In this document: positions 1 through 9,630 of the stretch, piece by piece
Layout of the letters: each line of letters starts with the position of its first letter
How positions within the stretch are numbered: position 1 is the first letter of the stretch
Assembly: GCF_000830505.1 (NCBI RefSeq)
Contig: NZ_JXOK01000061.1
Span: 51,615-115,614 of the forward strand
Source: Vibrio mytili
GTDB lineage: Bacteria; Pseudomonadota; Gammaproteobacteria; Enterobacterales; Vibrionaceae
DNA length: 64,000 nucleotides
Direction: 5' to 3'
The notes under the pieces: generated by a model
What the model was told of the DNA's origin: nothing
The model's database searches: none
Seen by the model: the letters and a program-made list of their open reading frames with translations, nothing else
Position numbers and translations under genes: made by a program

Positions 1-327
1 GATGCAATTTATTACAACGCTGTGTTTGATGTTGAGAATCCCAACCGCATCTTGCGCATAGGTATGACTGCTCAAGTCTCAATTGTTTTGCAAGAGTCTC
101 AAGATACATTACTTATCCCAGCACAAGTATTGCAAAAAGCGAGTGGCAAAGAGGCTTACACGGTTCCGGTTCTCGAAAATGGGCAAGTGTTACAAAAGCC
201 AGTCAAAGTCGGTATCAACAATAAAGTGATGGTAGAAGTTCTTTCTGGTTTGAAAGAAGGAGAGCAGGTGGTTCTTGGCTCAACGTTGGATGCTAGCTCA
301 TCTGGCCGTGGTGGCGACCTAGGATGA
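1..327 (+). CDS. macA: MacA-type periplasmic adaptor, 3' end only
   Basis: The reading frame is open from base 1 and ends at TGA 325-327, so only the C-terminal ~108 residues are present and the start lies outside the window. What is visible is the end of the beta-barrel and the membrane-proximal domain of a HlyD/MacA-family membrane fusion protein: the 'RIGMTAQV' segment followed by 'LLIPAQVL' and a 'VLSGLKEGEQVV' segment, typical of these adaptors. Such proteins bridge an inner-membrane pump and an outer-membrane channel. The next gene is macB, 9 bp downstream, then an outer-membrane factor, which supports the MacA assignment. The exact substrate cannot be told from sequence. Confidence 0.88.
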   Translation, partial: DAIYYNAVFDVENPNRILRIGMTAQVSIVLQESQDTLLIPAQVLQKASGKEAYTVPVLENGQVLQKPVKVGINNKVMVEVLSGLKEGEQVVLGSTLDASSSGRGGDLG

Positions 328-336
328 GGTTCTAGC

Positions 337-2298
337 ATGAGTCAGGTACTATTAAAGGTCGAAGACTTAACGCGAAGCTTTGTTTCTGGTGACGAGTCAC
401 TCACTGTGCTTAACCACATCAATTTAGAGATTAAACGCGGTGAAATGGTAGCAATCGTGGGAGCTTCCGGTTCAGGCAAATCGACGCTAATGAATGTGCT
501 GGGTTGCTTAGATAAGCCTACCAGCGGGCGTTACTTCATCAATGGACAAAATGTATCGGCACTCGGTTCGGATGAACTGGCGCAACTAAGACGCGAATAT
601 TTTGGTTTTATCTTTCAGAGATACCATCTGCTCAGTGATTTGACCGCGGTGGGTAATGTTGAAGTGCCGGCGGTTTATGCTGGCGTGCCTTATCGTCAAC
701 GCACTGAGCGCGCAGAGTTTTTACTTTCACGACTCGGTTTGGGAGAGAGACTAACGCATAAACCGAATCAGTTGAGCGGCGGGCAACAGCAGCGGGTCAG
801 TGTGGCTCGTGCTCTAATGAATGGCGGTGAAGTGATTCTGGCGGATGAACCGACTGGTGCCTTAGACAGCCATAGCGGAGAGGAGATGATGGCTCTGCTT
901 AGAGAACTTCACCAATTGGGCCACACGATCATTTTAGTGACGCATGATATGAGCGTGGCAAATTTTGCTGATCGTATTATCGAAATCAAAGACGGGGAAA
1001 TCATCTCCGACAAACATAATACCCAAACCAATCACCAGCAGCAGGCGCAAACGGCGCAAACAACCAACAAGCAGAGTCATCAAGACGCCAGTAAGTGGTG
1101 GAAATTGGATAGTTTTGTTGATGCGCTAAAGATGGCGTTGCTTGCTATGTCCAGCCATAGAATGCGTACCTTTTTAACTATGTTGGGCATTATTATCGGC
1201 ATCGCTTCTGTCGTATCTGTGGTTGCATTGGGTAACGGTTCTCAGCAGCAGATTTTATCTAATATTGCTTCCATGGGTACAAATACCATCGATATTCGGC
1301 CCGGACAGGGATTCGGTGATCGTCGCTCTGGAAGGGTTAGAACGCTAACGGCGGCCGATGCTGAATCATTAAAGAACCTACCATTTGTTGACAGTGTGAC
1401 GCCTTCATTATCTAACAGTGTCACGGTACGGTATGGCAATCAGGATGCCTCAGCCTCAGCGGAAGGGGTTGGGGAAGACTACTTCCGTGTACGAGGCTAT
1501 GAAATCTCACAAGGGCAGTTTTGGGACGAAGACAGTGTTGGCTCACTGGCACAAGAAGCGGTGATAGATGACAATACTAGAAAAGAGCTTTTCGCTGATC
1601 GTAGCCCGATAGGCGAAGTGATTTTCCTTGGCTCGCTGCCAGTGCGCATAGTTGGCGTCACGCAGAAGAAAAATGATGCATTTGGGAACAGTGAAGCCCT
1701 GAAAGTTTGGGTGCCATACACGACCATGTCTGGGCGCATGATGGGACAGAGATACCTGAATGGAATCACAGTGCGGATTGATGAAAATGCCCCAAGCAGT
1801 GCGGCGGAACAAAGTATCATCAAGTTACTCAAAATGCGTCATGGTACGCAAGACTTCTTTACTATTAACACGGATACCATCCGCCAAAATATTGAGAAGA
1901 CTACGGCAACGATGACGTTGCTTATCTCTGCGATTGCAGTGATTTCTCTTATCGTTGGTGGTATCGGTGTTATGAACATTATGCTGGTTTCGGTTACTGA
2001 GCGGACCAAAGAAATTGGTGTGCGAATGGCGGTCGGTGCAAGGCAGGCCGATATTCTACGACAGTTTTTGATAGAAGCAGTGCTGGTCTGTTTATTCGGC
2101 GGAGTAACGGGCATTGGCTTAGCGTTTCTGGTTGGTTTTATATTTAGTTCGTCCGGCAGCAGCTTCCAAATGATTTACTCGATGAACTCTATTCTTTGGG
2201 CGTTTATCTGTTCAACACTGATTGGTATTGCGTTTGGCTTTTTGCCAGCGCGCAACGCAGCAAAACTCGATCCCATAGAAGCATTAGCGAGAGACTAA
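337..2298 (+). CDS. macB: MacB-type ABC transporter (ATPase fused to permease)
   Basis: 653 residues, the usual MacB length. The N-terminal ATPase has Walker [10 protein letters not shown] (residues 42-50), signature LSGGQ (145-149) and Walker B VILADE (165-170). A polar Gln/Thr/Asn-rich linker (about 225-250) follows, then a first membrane segment near 275-295, a large periplasmic MacB_PCD domain, and three C-terminal membrane helices with the FtsX-like fold ('[21 protein letters not shown]'-type motif near 545-565). MacB couples ATP hydrolysis to mechanotransmission through MacA and an outer-membrane channel, exporting macrolides, lipopeptides or siderophore-like molecules in known cases. 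GAGG lies about 7 bp upstream of the ATG. It is co-transcribed with macA and the downstream outer-membrane factor. Confidence 0.95.
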   Translation: MSQVLLKVEDLTRSFVSGDESLTVLNHINLEIKRGEMVAIVGASGSGKSTLMNVLGCLDKPTSGRYFINGQNVSALGSDELAQLRREYFGFIFQRYHLLSDLTAVGNVEVPAVYAGVPYRQRTERAEFLLSRLGLGERLTHKPNQLSGGQQQRVSVARALMNGGEVILADEPTGALDSHSGEEMMALLRELHQLGHTIILVTHDMSVANFADRIIEIKDGEIISDKHNTQTNHQQQAQTAQTTNKQSHQDASKWWKLDSFVDALKMALLAMSSHRMRTFLTMLGIIIGIASVVSVVALGNGSQQQILSNIASMGTNTIDIRPGQGFGDRRSGRVRTLTAADAESLKNLPFVDSVTPSLSNSVTVRYGNQDASASAEGVGEDYFRVRGYEISQGQFWDEDSVGSLAQEAVIDDNTRKELFADRSPIGEVIFLGSLPVRIVGVTQKKNDAFGNSEALKVWVPYTTMSGRMMGQRYLNGITVRIDENAPSSAAEQSIIKLLKMRHGTQDFFTINTDTIRQNIEKTTATMTLLISAIAVISLIVGGIGVMNIMLVSVTERTKEIGVRMAVGARQADILRQFLIEAVLVCLFGGVTGIGLAFLVGFIFSSSGSSFQMIYSMNSILWAFICSTLIGIAFGFLPARNAAKLDPIEALARD

Positions 2299-2299
2299 C

Positions 2300-3694
2300 A
2301 TGACTAAGACACTGAAATTTAACGCACGCTGTGTTGCGATGGCAATAGTTGCGCTTTTCCTGTCTGGCTGTGGTTCTTTGATGCGCACAGAATACCAGGC
2401 TCCAGAAGTTCAAGTGCCGACCCACTGGCAACAGGTTCAGGTTGCCAGTGATGTTGCCGTTGATCCTTGGTGGTTGGCGTTTAACGATTCAAATTTGAAC
2501 CGCTACATCAATCAGGTTCTTGCACAAAACAACGATATGGCGCTGGCGACATTGACCTTAAAGAAAGCGCGTTTGCAGTTAGGGTTAGCGCAAGATGATT
2601 TGTTCCCAACCTTCAACTCATCGACATCCGGGCAAGTTGCAAAGTCGTTAGACTCAGGCGAATCAACCGATAGTTACAGCACCAATTTGTCTGTCAGCTA
2701 TGAGCTTGATCTGTGGGGGAAAATATCTGCTGATATTGATCAGGCGAAATGGACGGCAATGGCAAGTCAACAAGATCGTGAAGCCACTGCTCAAAGCTTG
2801 GTGGCGACAACGGCATCGCTCTATTGGCAAGTTGGGTACCTGAAGCAGCGTTTGCAGTTAGGTCGACATAACATTGACGATGCGCAGCAAACGCTGAATC
2901 TTATTCAGAAACAATATGAGTTGGGGGCGGTTGATCAGCTTGATGTGTTGGAAGCGAAAAGTGCACTGGCGAGCCTTAAAGCCCAGCAAAGCGCGTTCGA
3001 GCAAAGCTTGGTAGAAGCCAATAATGCGTTTGCTATCTTGTTCAATCAGCCGCCAAAGACAATGGGTGACAACATTCGAATGTTACCTGAGGAGCGTATT
3101 CCATCGTTAAATGTCGGTGTACCAGCCGATTTGTTAATTCGTCGCCCGGATATCAAAGCCGCGATTTATAAAGTGAAATCGGCGTTGGCAAACAAAGATG
3201 CTGCTGATCTCGATTATTTACCCGAGTTAACTCTCACGGGAGCTCTAGGAGGGTCTTCGGAAGCTCTTAAAGACTTGCTATCAAACCCGATTGGCAGTTT
3301 GGGGGCGGATATTACCCTGCCATTCCTCCGATGGAGTGAGATGGAGAACAACAAAGCGATTTCGGATATTGATTTTCAAACTGCGATCGTTAATTACAGA
3401 AAAGTGTTATACACCGCATTTCAGGATGTCGAAAATGCTTTGTCGGAACGTGAAAAGTTGATCTATCAGTCAAATCGCTTACAAGAGCAATACGATGCAG
3501 CCAGCGCAGCCGAGAAGATTTATGCGGCGAGATACCAGTACGGTTCAACGTCGATTATGGATTACTTGAACGCGCAAGAAAGCACAAGAAACGCACAAGC
3601 TTCACTGCTTGAAAATCGATACAACCAATTTATTACCCAGGTAACCCTATATCAATCATTAGGCGGCACAGACATCGTGCCGAACGATACCTAA
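2300..3694 (+). CDS. Outer-membrane efflux lipoprotein (NodT/OprM family)
   Basis: 464 residues, starting one base after the macB stop. The N-terminus has a lipoprotein signal ending in LSGC (lipid-modified Cys24), followed by two repeated outer-membrane efflux protein domains with long amphipathic helices. The segment 'PADLLIRRPDIKAA' near residue 275 is the hallmark of NodT-type factors, as is 'YQYGSTSIMDYLNAQ' near the end. It should form the trimeric outer-membrane channel for the MacA/MacB pair encoded just upstream. This makes the locus a self-contained tripartite exporter rather than one relying on TolC. A strong terminator follows at 3701. Confidence 0.93.
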   Translation: MTKTLKFNARCVAMAIVALFLSGCGSLMRTEYQAPEVQVPTHWQQVQVASDVAVDPWWLAFNDSNLNRYINQVLAQNNDMALATLTLKKARLQLGLAQDDLFPTFNSSTSGQVAKSLDSGESTDSYSTNLSVSYELDLWGKISADIDQAKWTAMASQQDREATAQSLVATTASLYWQVGYLKQRLQLGRHNIDDAQQTLNLIQKQYELGAVDQLDVLEAKSALASLKAQQSAFEQSLVEANNAFAILFNQPPKTMGDNIRMLPEERIPSLNVGVPADLLIRRPDIKAAIYKVKSALANKDAADLDYLPELTLTGALGGSSEALKDLLSNPIGSLGADITLPFLRWSEMENNKAISDIDFQTAIVNYRKVLYTAFQDVENALSEREKLIYQSNRLQEQYDAASAAEKIYAARYQYGSTSIMDYLNAQESTRNAQASLLENRYNQFITQVTLYQSLGGTDIVPNDT

Positions 3695-3700
3695 ACAACC

Positions 3701-3730
3701 AAAAGCCCTGAACTTGTGCAGGGCTTTTTA
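3701..3730 (+). terminator. Rho-independent terminator of the macAB-OMF operon
   Basis: AAAGCCCTG pairs with CAGGGCTTT around a short loop and is followed by a T-rich run, 7 bp after the stop of the outer-membrane factor gene. It also separates this operon from the convergent phnX. Confidence 0.85.
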
Positions 3731-3751
3731 TATAGAGCGTTTGCTTTAATT

Positions 3752-4573
3752 TTACGGGCGGTCACCTGCAGCTAACCGACGCTCGATATCTGCAATCACT
3801 TGAGGTAAATCGGCAATGGTGTCGATCAAGTAGTGGGGGGAGCTGCTAACAAATTTCGCACGTGCTTTTTCACGAGCCACGTCTAGCGTCGCTTTGTCAG
3901 CCGCTTGATACTCTCCTAAAGTAAGTCCCGCTTCGTTGCCTGAAAGCAGCAGACCAACTGTCCACATTCCGGCATTGTGACCTTCAAAAATACCGGGTGC
4001 AGAATCGTCTACTTTGATGCACGCTTTCACGTCTGATACGCCAAGTTCAATGACGTTTTTTAAAGCCATGAACGGCGCTGGGCGACCACCTTGTGGTAAG
4101 TCATCCGTCGCGACTACGCAGTCAGGTTGGTAACCGTAATCCGCGGCAACAGGGATCAATACGTCCATGACTTCTCGTGGGTAGCCCGAGCAGGAACCAA
4201 TTTTAATGCCTTTTGCTTTCAGATCATTGACCACTTTAACGGCGTTGAGAATGGGCGCGGCGTGATCCGCGACTTTGGCTTTTTGCAGAGGCATAAAGGC
4301 TGCGTAAATAGCATCAATGTCTTCGCTGGTCATTGAGCGGCCAAATTTCTCATTCCAGCGTTGATCAACCGCAGCAATGCGACCAACCGCGTTAATATGG
4401 TCCCATTTACCAAGACCCATTGGCTCACGTGCTTCTTCGAGACTGATGTTAAAATCAAAGCCTTGTTTAAATGCTTCAATAAAGATGCTCGTTGGCGCGA
4501 ATGAGCCAAAATCGACAATCGTGCCAGCCCAGTCAAAGATTACCGCTTGAATTGGTGATTTGTTCATGTTCAA
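3752..4573 (-). CDS. phnX: Phosphonoacetaldehyde hydrolase (phosphonatase)
   Basis: 273 residues, the normal PhnX length. The HAD nucleophile motif DWAGT (Asp14) has the Trp-Ala variant typical of phosphonatases. The cap domain carries '[11 protein letters not shown]', whose Lys56 fits the Schiff-base lysine that makes PhnX unique among HAD enzymes. The C-terminal '[14 protein letters not shown]' is the acidic metal-binding motif. The enzyme cleaves the C-P bond of phosphonoacetaldehyde, giving acetaldehyde and phosphate. It is the last gene of a minus-strand operon phnW-pbfA-phnX; the two upstream products both make its substrate. The gap to pbfA is 48 bp. Confidence 0.95.
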   Translation of the reverse strand: MNMNKSPIQAVIFDWAGTIVDFGSFAPTSIFIEAFKQGFDFNISLEEAREPMGLGKWDHINAVGRIAAVDQRWNEKFGRSMTSEDIDAIYAAFMPLQKAKVADHAAPILNAVKVVNDLKAKGIKIGSCSGYPREVMDVLIPVAADYGYQPDCVVATDDLPQGGRPAPFMALKNVIELGVSDVKACIKVDDSAPGIFEGHNAGMWTVGLLLSGNEAGLTLGEYQAADKATLDVAREKARAKFVSSSPHYLIDTIADLPQVIADIERRLAAGDRP

Positions 4574-4621
4574 TCCTTCTTTCTTACACCAAACGCACTC
4601 GGCGTTCTAATGCAACCTAGT

Positions 4622-6016
4622 TTAGTGGTTAACGTCTTTACATACTTTGGCGATGGCATCTTCAAGTATCGTTAGTGCTTGTGTTAATTGTTCGCGAGTG
4701 ATGATCAATGGCGGACTAAGCTGAATAACGTTACCTTGAGACACTTTAAAGCTCAGGCCGTTGTTGAGGCATTGGTACAAGATGGCTTCTGCTTCATCAA
4801 ACGCGCGCTGTTTGGTATTTCGATCGGTAACCAACTCCACTCCCCACAGCATACCGATACCGCGAACGTCACCAATCAATGGGTACTTTGCTTTCATTGC
4901 TAAGAGTTTTTTATGAATGAAATCACTGTCTAATTTCGCTTTGTCCAGCAAGTTTTCTTGCTCGATAACTTCAATGGTCGCCAGCGCAGCGGCACAACCA
5001 ATAGGGCTTTTCTCATGGGTGTAATGTCCCATCGAGATTTGTTTGGCGGTGTTGTACTTATCTTTGGTCACCATGGCAGCAATGGGCACGACACCGCCGC
5101 CCAAACCTTTACCGATACACAGAATATCTGGTTCGATATCGTAGGCTTGGTAAGTAAACCATTCGCCACTACGACCCATACCATTTGGAATATCGTCGAT
5201 AATTAACATGACATTATGTTTGTCACAGATTTCACGAATGCGTTTCCAGTACGCTTTACTAGGTACTTGAACATCCGTGTTGCGGACGGCCTCTGCGATA
5301 AAGGCACCTATGCCACCTTCTTTTTCAATCACGTATTCCAAATAATCGGCATAGTGAACATCGCGATTTTCGGTTGATGCGTCGTTATAAGAAGGGAATG
5401 CCCCGCGATAGGATATTGCTGGTGGAATGCGCTCGACACCCGCCATCAAAGGCCCCATACCGTGACGAAAACAGGCTTCACCACCGACGGAGATCGCATC
5501 CAAAGACGCACCGTGGAACGAATCCCACAACGACACGACTTTGTAGTTCCCAGTGATGTGGCGAGCAAGCTTCAGAGCCATACCGATGGCTGATGTTCCA
5601 CCCGGAGCAAACAGCACCCGATTGAGCGAGCCACCACAAATTTGAGTGAGTTTTTCGGCGCATTCAATTGCGGTTTGGTTCGTAAAGCGACGCGGTGAAA
5701 ACGGTAATTTGGCCATTTGCTCCTTTATACGTCTAATCACATGTGGGTGACCGTAGCCAAGCTGATGGACGTTATTGCCATGAAAGTCCATGTACTTTTT
5801 GCCGTTCGCATCTTGTAAATAGATGCCTTCCGCTGCTTCCAGAGTGTCAAGGCACGGTGATGACATGGCTTGATGCAGGAAAACATCCGCGTCACGCTTG
5901 AGTAAGCTTTGTGTTCGCTCATCATCCATAGAAGCATGCCACGTTTGGCGGGCTGAGGTGGTATTCACATCTCCTTCGCTACGGAAATGAGTGAGTTTTG
6001 TATTCTGAGTCATCAC
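4622..6016 (-). CDS. pbfA: PbfA-type (R)-1-hydroxy-2-aminoethylphosphonate ammonia-lyase, class III aminotransferase fold
   Basis: 464 residues with the class III PLP aminotransferase fold: phosphate-binding 'APGGTSA' near 137-143, Asp274 in 'LIIDD', and the PLP lysine Lys303 in 'CIGKGLGGG'. After the aspartate it reads 'IPNGMGRSG' instead of the usual E-V-Q-T-G-F-G-R-T-G. It lies between phnW (3 bp) and phnX (48 bp). Class III proteins at this position in phnWX clusters, first studied in vibrios, were shown to be an ammonia-lyase converting (R)-1-hydroxy-2-aminoethylphosphonate to phosphonoacetaldehyde rather than transaminases. I assign that role from context and recalled literature. A generic automated label would be 'aspartate aminotransferase family protein'. 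Alternative: a transaminase for another aminophosphonate. Confidence 0.85.
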   Translation of the reverse strand: MMTQNTKLTHFRSEGDVNTTSARQTWHASMDDERTQSLLKRDADVFLHQAMSSPCLDTLEAAEGIYLQDANGKKYMDFHGNNVHQLGYGHPHVIRRIKEQMAKLPFSPRRFTNQTAIECAEKLTQICGGSLNRVLFAPGGTSAIGMALKLARHITGNYKVVSLWDSFHGASLDAISVGGEACFRHGMGPLMAGVERIPPAISYRGAFPSYNDASTENRDVHYADYLEYVIEKEGGIGAFIAEAVRNTDVQVPSKAYWKRIREICDKHNVMLIIDDIPNGMGRSGEWFTYQAYDIEPDILCIGKGLGGGVVPIAAMVTKDKYNTAKQISMGHYTHEKSPIGCAAALATIEVIEQENLLDKAKLDSDFIHKKLLAMKAKYPLIGDVRGIGMLWGVELVTDRNTKQRAFDEAEAILYQCLNNGLSFKVSQGNVIQLSPPLIITREQLTQALTILEDAIAKVCKDVNH

Positions 6017-6019
6017 GTG

Positions 6020-7134
6020 TCAGCTCTGCGTTTGCTGTTGTTGCCAGTACATGGCATTACTAATCGCAACAAGCAGCCGCTCAATATCGGTGGGGTATAC
6101 TTCACCAATATTACCGATTCGGAAGCAATCTGCGTTTGAGACTTTACCTGGATAAATCACGAACCCTTGCTCTTTCAAGCGTGTGTAGAAAGTTTTGAAT
6201 TGGTAATCGCTGTGTGTTGGCGAGTAAAAAGAGGTAATGATCGGCGAATGCAGAGCGTCATCAACCAGAGGTTTGAACCCGAGAGAGCGCATACCTGCAA
6301 CTAGCGTTTTTTGGTTGGTTTGGTAACGTTGATGACGCGCTTCCACACCACCTTCTTGTTCCAGCTCTAGTAGGGCTTGATAGAAGGCACGGACCGTGTG
6401 GGTTGGGGAAGTAAAACGCCATTTGCCGTGGTTCATTTCCATGCAATGCCATTGATCATACAGGTCGAGGCTCAGTGAGCGAGCCTGGCCCTGGCATTTT
6501 TCCAGCTCGCTCTGTTTTGCAATGACAAAACCAAAGCCCGGCACGCCTTGGATACATTTATTGGCAGAGCTGATCATAAAATCAATATCGAGCTCGGCGA
6601 TGTCCATTGGAATGCCGCCAAAGCTTGACATTGCATCTAAAATCAATACTTTACCGTATGTTTTTGCTATTGCTGCAAAATCTGCAATTGGATTGAGCAT
6701 TCCTGTGGTGGTTTCACAATGCACGATGGCAACGTGTGTAATTGTAGGGTCCGTAGCCAAAGCTGTTTCCACCTCGTTCAAGTGTGGCAGTGATGTTTCG
6801 CCAGAGGAAATAACGTGGCATGGAATATTCAGATAGGTTGCGATTTGGGCGATGCGAGCACCGTAAGCGCCATTATCCACGGCAAGCAGTTTGCCTTCTT
6901 TGCCAATCGCACTGCCGATAGTAGCTTCGACCGAAGAAGTGCCACTGCCTTGCATGAGAACGCTGGTGTAACCTGGTTGTTTGGTTGCGAGCTGCACGAG
7001 CTTCGAACGGATTACTTCGACTATCTCTTTGTTATACTCATCGTCCATGTGCACCAGTCTTTTAACATTGCTTTACGTACAGTTTCTGAAGTAGATAAAG
7101 GGCCAGGAGTCAGCAGTAGGTATTCGTTTTTCAT
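6020..7134 (-). pseudogene. phnW: 2-aminoethylphosphonate-pyruvate transaminase, with an apparent -1 frameshift at codon ~31
   Basis: The long open frame starts at an internal ATG (7054) and gives 344 residues with the PLP lysine in 'SSANKCIQG'. It lacks the first ~30 residues of the family. Those are present just upstream in another frame from ATG 7134: they begin [14 protein letters not shown] and run to 'KDWCTW', then hit a stop. Homologues read CTW-D-D-(D/E)-YN here; adding one G to the GG at 7045-7046 restores it and gives 371 residues, the normal length. The missing part holds the TPGP loop, so a 7054 start would probably be inactive. The enzyme moves the amino group of 2-aminoethylphosphonate to pyruvate, giving phosphonoacetaldehyde for PhnX. 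It is the first gene of the phn operon. I favour a sequencing error. Confidence 0.9.
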
Positions 7135-7147
7135 CCTTTTTCTCTTT

Positions 7148-7159
7148 TGGTATATACCA
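7148..7159. promoter_or_regulatory. Operator 1 of the phn locus: perfect palindrome TGGTATATACCA
   Basis: A perfect 12-bp palindrome 14 bp upstream of the phnW ATG (7134). On the minus strand it overlaps the best -10 candidate (TATATA), so a bound protein would block phnW transcription. The sequence is of the type bound by GntR/UTRA regulators such as PhnF (TGGTATA-like half-sites). The adjacent regulator at 7336 is of that family. Confidence 0.7.
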
Positions 7160-7256
7160 GATTGAATTTAGACTTTACCAAAGGAAGAAAAGAGGAGTAA
7201 ATACGCAACCAATGAAGTTCATAAAACTTTAATGTAGGATAGTTGTAGATAAATTT

Positions 7257-7268
7257 TGGTATATTCCA
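7257..7268. promoter_or_regulatory. Operator 2 of the phn locus: TGGTATATTCCA
   Basis: Same 12-mer as operator 1 with one mismatch (T for A at position 8), 109 bp away and 68 bp upstream of the regulator's ATG. The pair fits autorepression of the regulator plus control of phnW, possibly with looping. The latter is inference. Confidence 0.65.
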
Positions 7269-7335
7269 TTTGGTTAAACTGGGGAAGGGTCAGCGTTTCC
7301 TAGGCTTTGAGAGAAGATGAAGAGAAGGAACCTTC

Positions 7336-8040
7336 ATGCAGTATGTAAAAATTAAAAACTCAATTGTTGAACAAATTGAAGATGGTCTGTTGTCGCCTCG
7401 CCAAAAATTGCCGGCTGAGCGCAAGCTGGCGGAGTCCTTTGATACGACAAGAGTTACCTTGCGAGAGGCCTTATCGTTGCTTGAAGCGGAAGGACGAATT
7501 TATCGAGAAGACCGAAGAGGCTGGTTTATTTCACCTGAACCTCTTCGTTATGATCCAACTCAAACACTCAATTTTCCTAATATGGCAAAGTCACAGAACC
7601 GCACGCCAAAAACAGAAGTCTTGGTGGCAAAAGGCACGCTTGCCAATAAACAAGCAGCGAGCCTGTTGAAGTTGCAGCCGTTTTCTGATGTGTTTCGAGT
7701 CGACCGAATTCGTTACCTAGAAGACCGCCCGGTGGTGTATGTGACCAATTATATTCGTCCGGATCTGTTTCCTAACTTACTGGATTTCGACCTAACCAAC
7801 TCACTGACCGACATCTATCGTGAGCACTTTGGGGTGGTATATCAAAAAACACGCTATCGTATTTCTACCAGCACACTTCTTGGTGAGATAGCACAAGCGT
7901 TAAGAGCGACGTCCGGTACACCTGCAATGGTTGTAGAGCGAGTTAACTACAATCAACACGGCGAATTGATTGACTGTGATGTTGAGTACTGGCGACACGA
8001 TGCGATTAGTATTGAATCTGTTGCGGAGTTAAGGCCTTAA
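7336..8040 (+). CDS. phnR: GntR/HutC-family (UTRA) regulator of phosphonate use
   Basis: 234 residues. The N-terminal GntR winged helix is clear ('LSPRQKLPAERKLAESF', 'TRVTLREALSLLEAEG', residues ~17-60), followed by a UTRA effector-binding domain to the C-terminus. This matches the phosphonate-utilisation regulators found divergent from phnWX in vibrios. AAGGAA lies 5 bp before the ATG. It is transcribed divergently from phnW across about 200 bp holding two copies of a TGGTATAT(A/T)CCA palindrome, its likely operators. It probably represses phnW-pbfA-phnX until an aminophosphonate or its aldehyde is present. The effector is not known from sequence. Confidence 0.85.
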   Translation: MQYVKIKNSIVEQIEDGLLSPRQKLPAERKLAESFDTTRVTLREALSLLEAEGRIYREDRRGWFISPEPLRYDPTQTLNFPNMAKSQNRTPKTEVLVAKGTLANKQAASLLKLQPFSDVFRVDRIRYLEDRPVVYVTNYIRPDLFPNLLDFDLTNSLTDIYREHFGVVYQKTRYRISTSTLLGEIAQALRATSGTPAMVVERVNYNQHGELIDCDVEYWRHDAISIESVAELRP

Positions 8041-8561
8041 GCAATATTTATCTTGTTTGCATATTGTAAGGAAGGCCTGCGAATAAAAAACGCCAAGATG
8101 TCGGGCAATTTTTAATCGAGATAGTTCCATCGCTTTTGTTAAAACCAACTCGACACCGTTCATTTTAGCTTAATTCTTAAACAATTTACCTTTCAGTATA
8201 TAAAATTTATTCTTTATTTCATTAAGTTACCTTTTTTATCTTAAGTTTGAGAAAAACTAAATTAAATGTGATATAACTCTCATTAGAACAGAAAAGCTGT
8301 GTTAATGTATGTAGCGAGTTGACTGTTTGCTAAACCATCATCGCTGGTTTCTTTTCGCCTCGACTTGGTGTTATAGCTAGCTCTGGAATACACAGGAAGG
8401 TGGCTTTTTCCGTGCTACGTCATTGGTGTTTGAATGTTGCTTTGAACAACACTTACGCTATTTAGCTAAATTCTGTTCGACTTAATGAGAAAAAAGTTGC
8501 GGCTTCACATGAATAAACGGCTTTAATGTGTTGCCTTTGGTACAAGAATAAGGAAAAAACA
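8041..8561 (+). promoter_or_regulatory. Non-coding gap and long leader before ompA
   Basis: A 521-bp gap with no convincing gene. An AT-rich stretch contains a possible promoter, TTGAGA at 8247 and ATATAA at 8271 with an 18-bp spacer. If correct, ompA has a leader of about 280 nt, long enough to be a target for small RNAs, as for other enterobacterial and Vibrio porin mRNAs. I see no terminator after the phn regulator. Confidence 0.4.
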
Positions 8562-9530
8562 ATGAAAAAAATCGCGATTGCAGTGGCTACTGTTCTTGCT
8601 GGTGGTGTAATGTCTAACGTTGCACTTGCTGACACTTACATCGGTGGTAAGATCGGTTACAACAACCTCGATGATTCATGCTACCTAAGCAAACCATGTG
8701 ACGACGATAGCTTTGCTGCATCACTTCACCTTGGCTACAGCTTCAATGACTACATTGATGCAGAGTACGGTGTTGACTACCTAGGTGATTTCACTGGTAC
8801 TTTTGACAAAGCAGGCAAAAACACTGTAGACGGCGATCTTTGGGCACTTACTCTTGCTCCTAAGTTCAACCTTCCTCTAACAGATTCTTTCAACCTGTTT
8901 GCTAAAGTAGGCGCAGCTTACATGATTGCTGGTGACGAGAAAGATTTCGTACCAACTGGCTCTCTAGGTGCAGAATACCAGCTTAACTACAACTGGAGCC
9001 TACGCGCAGAATACCAACGCTACCAAGACATGTCTGACGACATCATCGAAGACATGGACGCAAACTACTTTGGTCTAGGCTTTAACTACAAGTTTGGTTC
9101 TGAGCCAGTAGTTGAAGAGAAAGTGGTTGAAGAAGTTGTTGAAGCTCGTCCTGCAACAAACATTGTTGAAGTGTACCCAGAGCAAACTGCGACAGTTCAG
9201 TTCGATCTAGAAAGCGCGAAACTGAAAAACGCAGAAGCGCTATCTGGTCCAATCGAAGTAATGAACACTTACCCTCAAGCTAAAGTTGAGATTACTGGTT
9301 ACAGTGATACAACTGGTTCTGCTGACTACAACCAGCAACTAACAGAGAAACGTGCTCAATCTGTTGCTGAAGAGTTCGAAGCTCAAGGCATCTCTGCTGA
9401 CCGTATGACTGTTAAAGGTGCGGGCGAAGAGAACCCAGTAGCAAGCAACGAAACTCGCCAAGGTCGTGAAATGAACCGTCGTGTAGAAGTTGTTGTTCCT
9501 GAATTTGAATACGAAACTTCAGCACAATAA
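8562..9530 (+). CDS. ompA: OmpA-family outer-membrane porin with peptidoglycan-binding domain
   Basis: 322 residues from the ATG at 8562, preceded by AAGGAA; an upstream in-frame ATG at 8526 lacks such a site and would precede the signal peptide oddly. The signal peptide (KKIAIAVAT..., cleavage near Ala23) is followed by an eight-strand beta-barrel to about residue 185. Then comes a Glu/Val-rich linker ('EEKVVEEVVEARPA') and an OmpA C-terminal domain with 'VEITGYSDTTGSADYNQQLTEKRAQSV' and 'NRRVEV', which binds diaminopimelate in peptidoglycan. It anchors the outer membrane to the wall. Codon choice is strongly biased to preferred codons (GGT, CGT, AAC, CTA/CTT), as expected for a very abundant protein. 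A strong terminator follows. Confidence 0.95.
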   Translation: MKKIAIAVATVLAGGVMSNVALADTYIGGKIGYNNLDDSCYLSKPCDDDSFAASLHLGYSFNDYIDAEYGVDYLGDFTGTFDKAGKNTVDGDLWALTLAPKFNLPLTDSFNLFAKVGAAYMIAGDEKDFVPTGSLGAEYQLNYNWSLRAEYQRYQDMSDDIIEDMDANYFGLGFNYKFGSEPVVEEKVVEEVVEARPATNIVEVYPEQTATVQFDLESAKLKNAEALSGPIEVMNTYPQAKVEITGYSDTTGSADYNQQLTEKRAQSVAEEFEAQGISADRMTVKGAGEENPVASNETRQGREMNRRVEVVVPEFEYETSAQ

Positions 9531-9556
9531 TTTGTCTCACTGACAAATAAAAATTT

Positions 9557-9585
9557 AAAAGCCAGCGCATGTCGCTGGCTTTTTT
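9557..9585 (+). terminator. Rho-independent terminator after ompA
   Basis: GCCAGCG / CGCTGGC 7-bp perfect stem with a 5-nt loop (catgt) and a run of six T, 30 bp after the ompA stop. Confidence 0.9.
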
Positions 9586-9630
9586 CGTAGTGAATCTTAA
9601 TCTACTGCTGCACTGGATCCTATTCAGGTC

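Noticed and set aside
8526..8561. Upstream ATG as the start of ompA
   Set aside because: It would put twelve residues with two Cys before a perfect signal peptide and lacks a ribosome site; ATG 8562 has AAGGAA.
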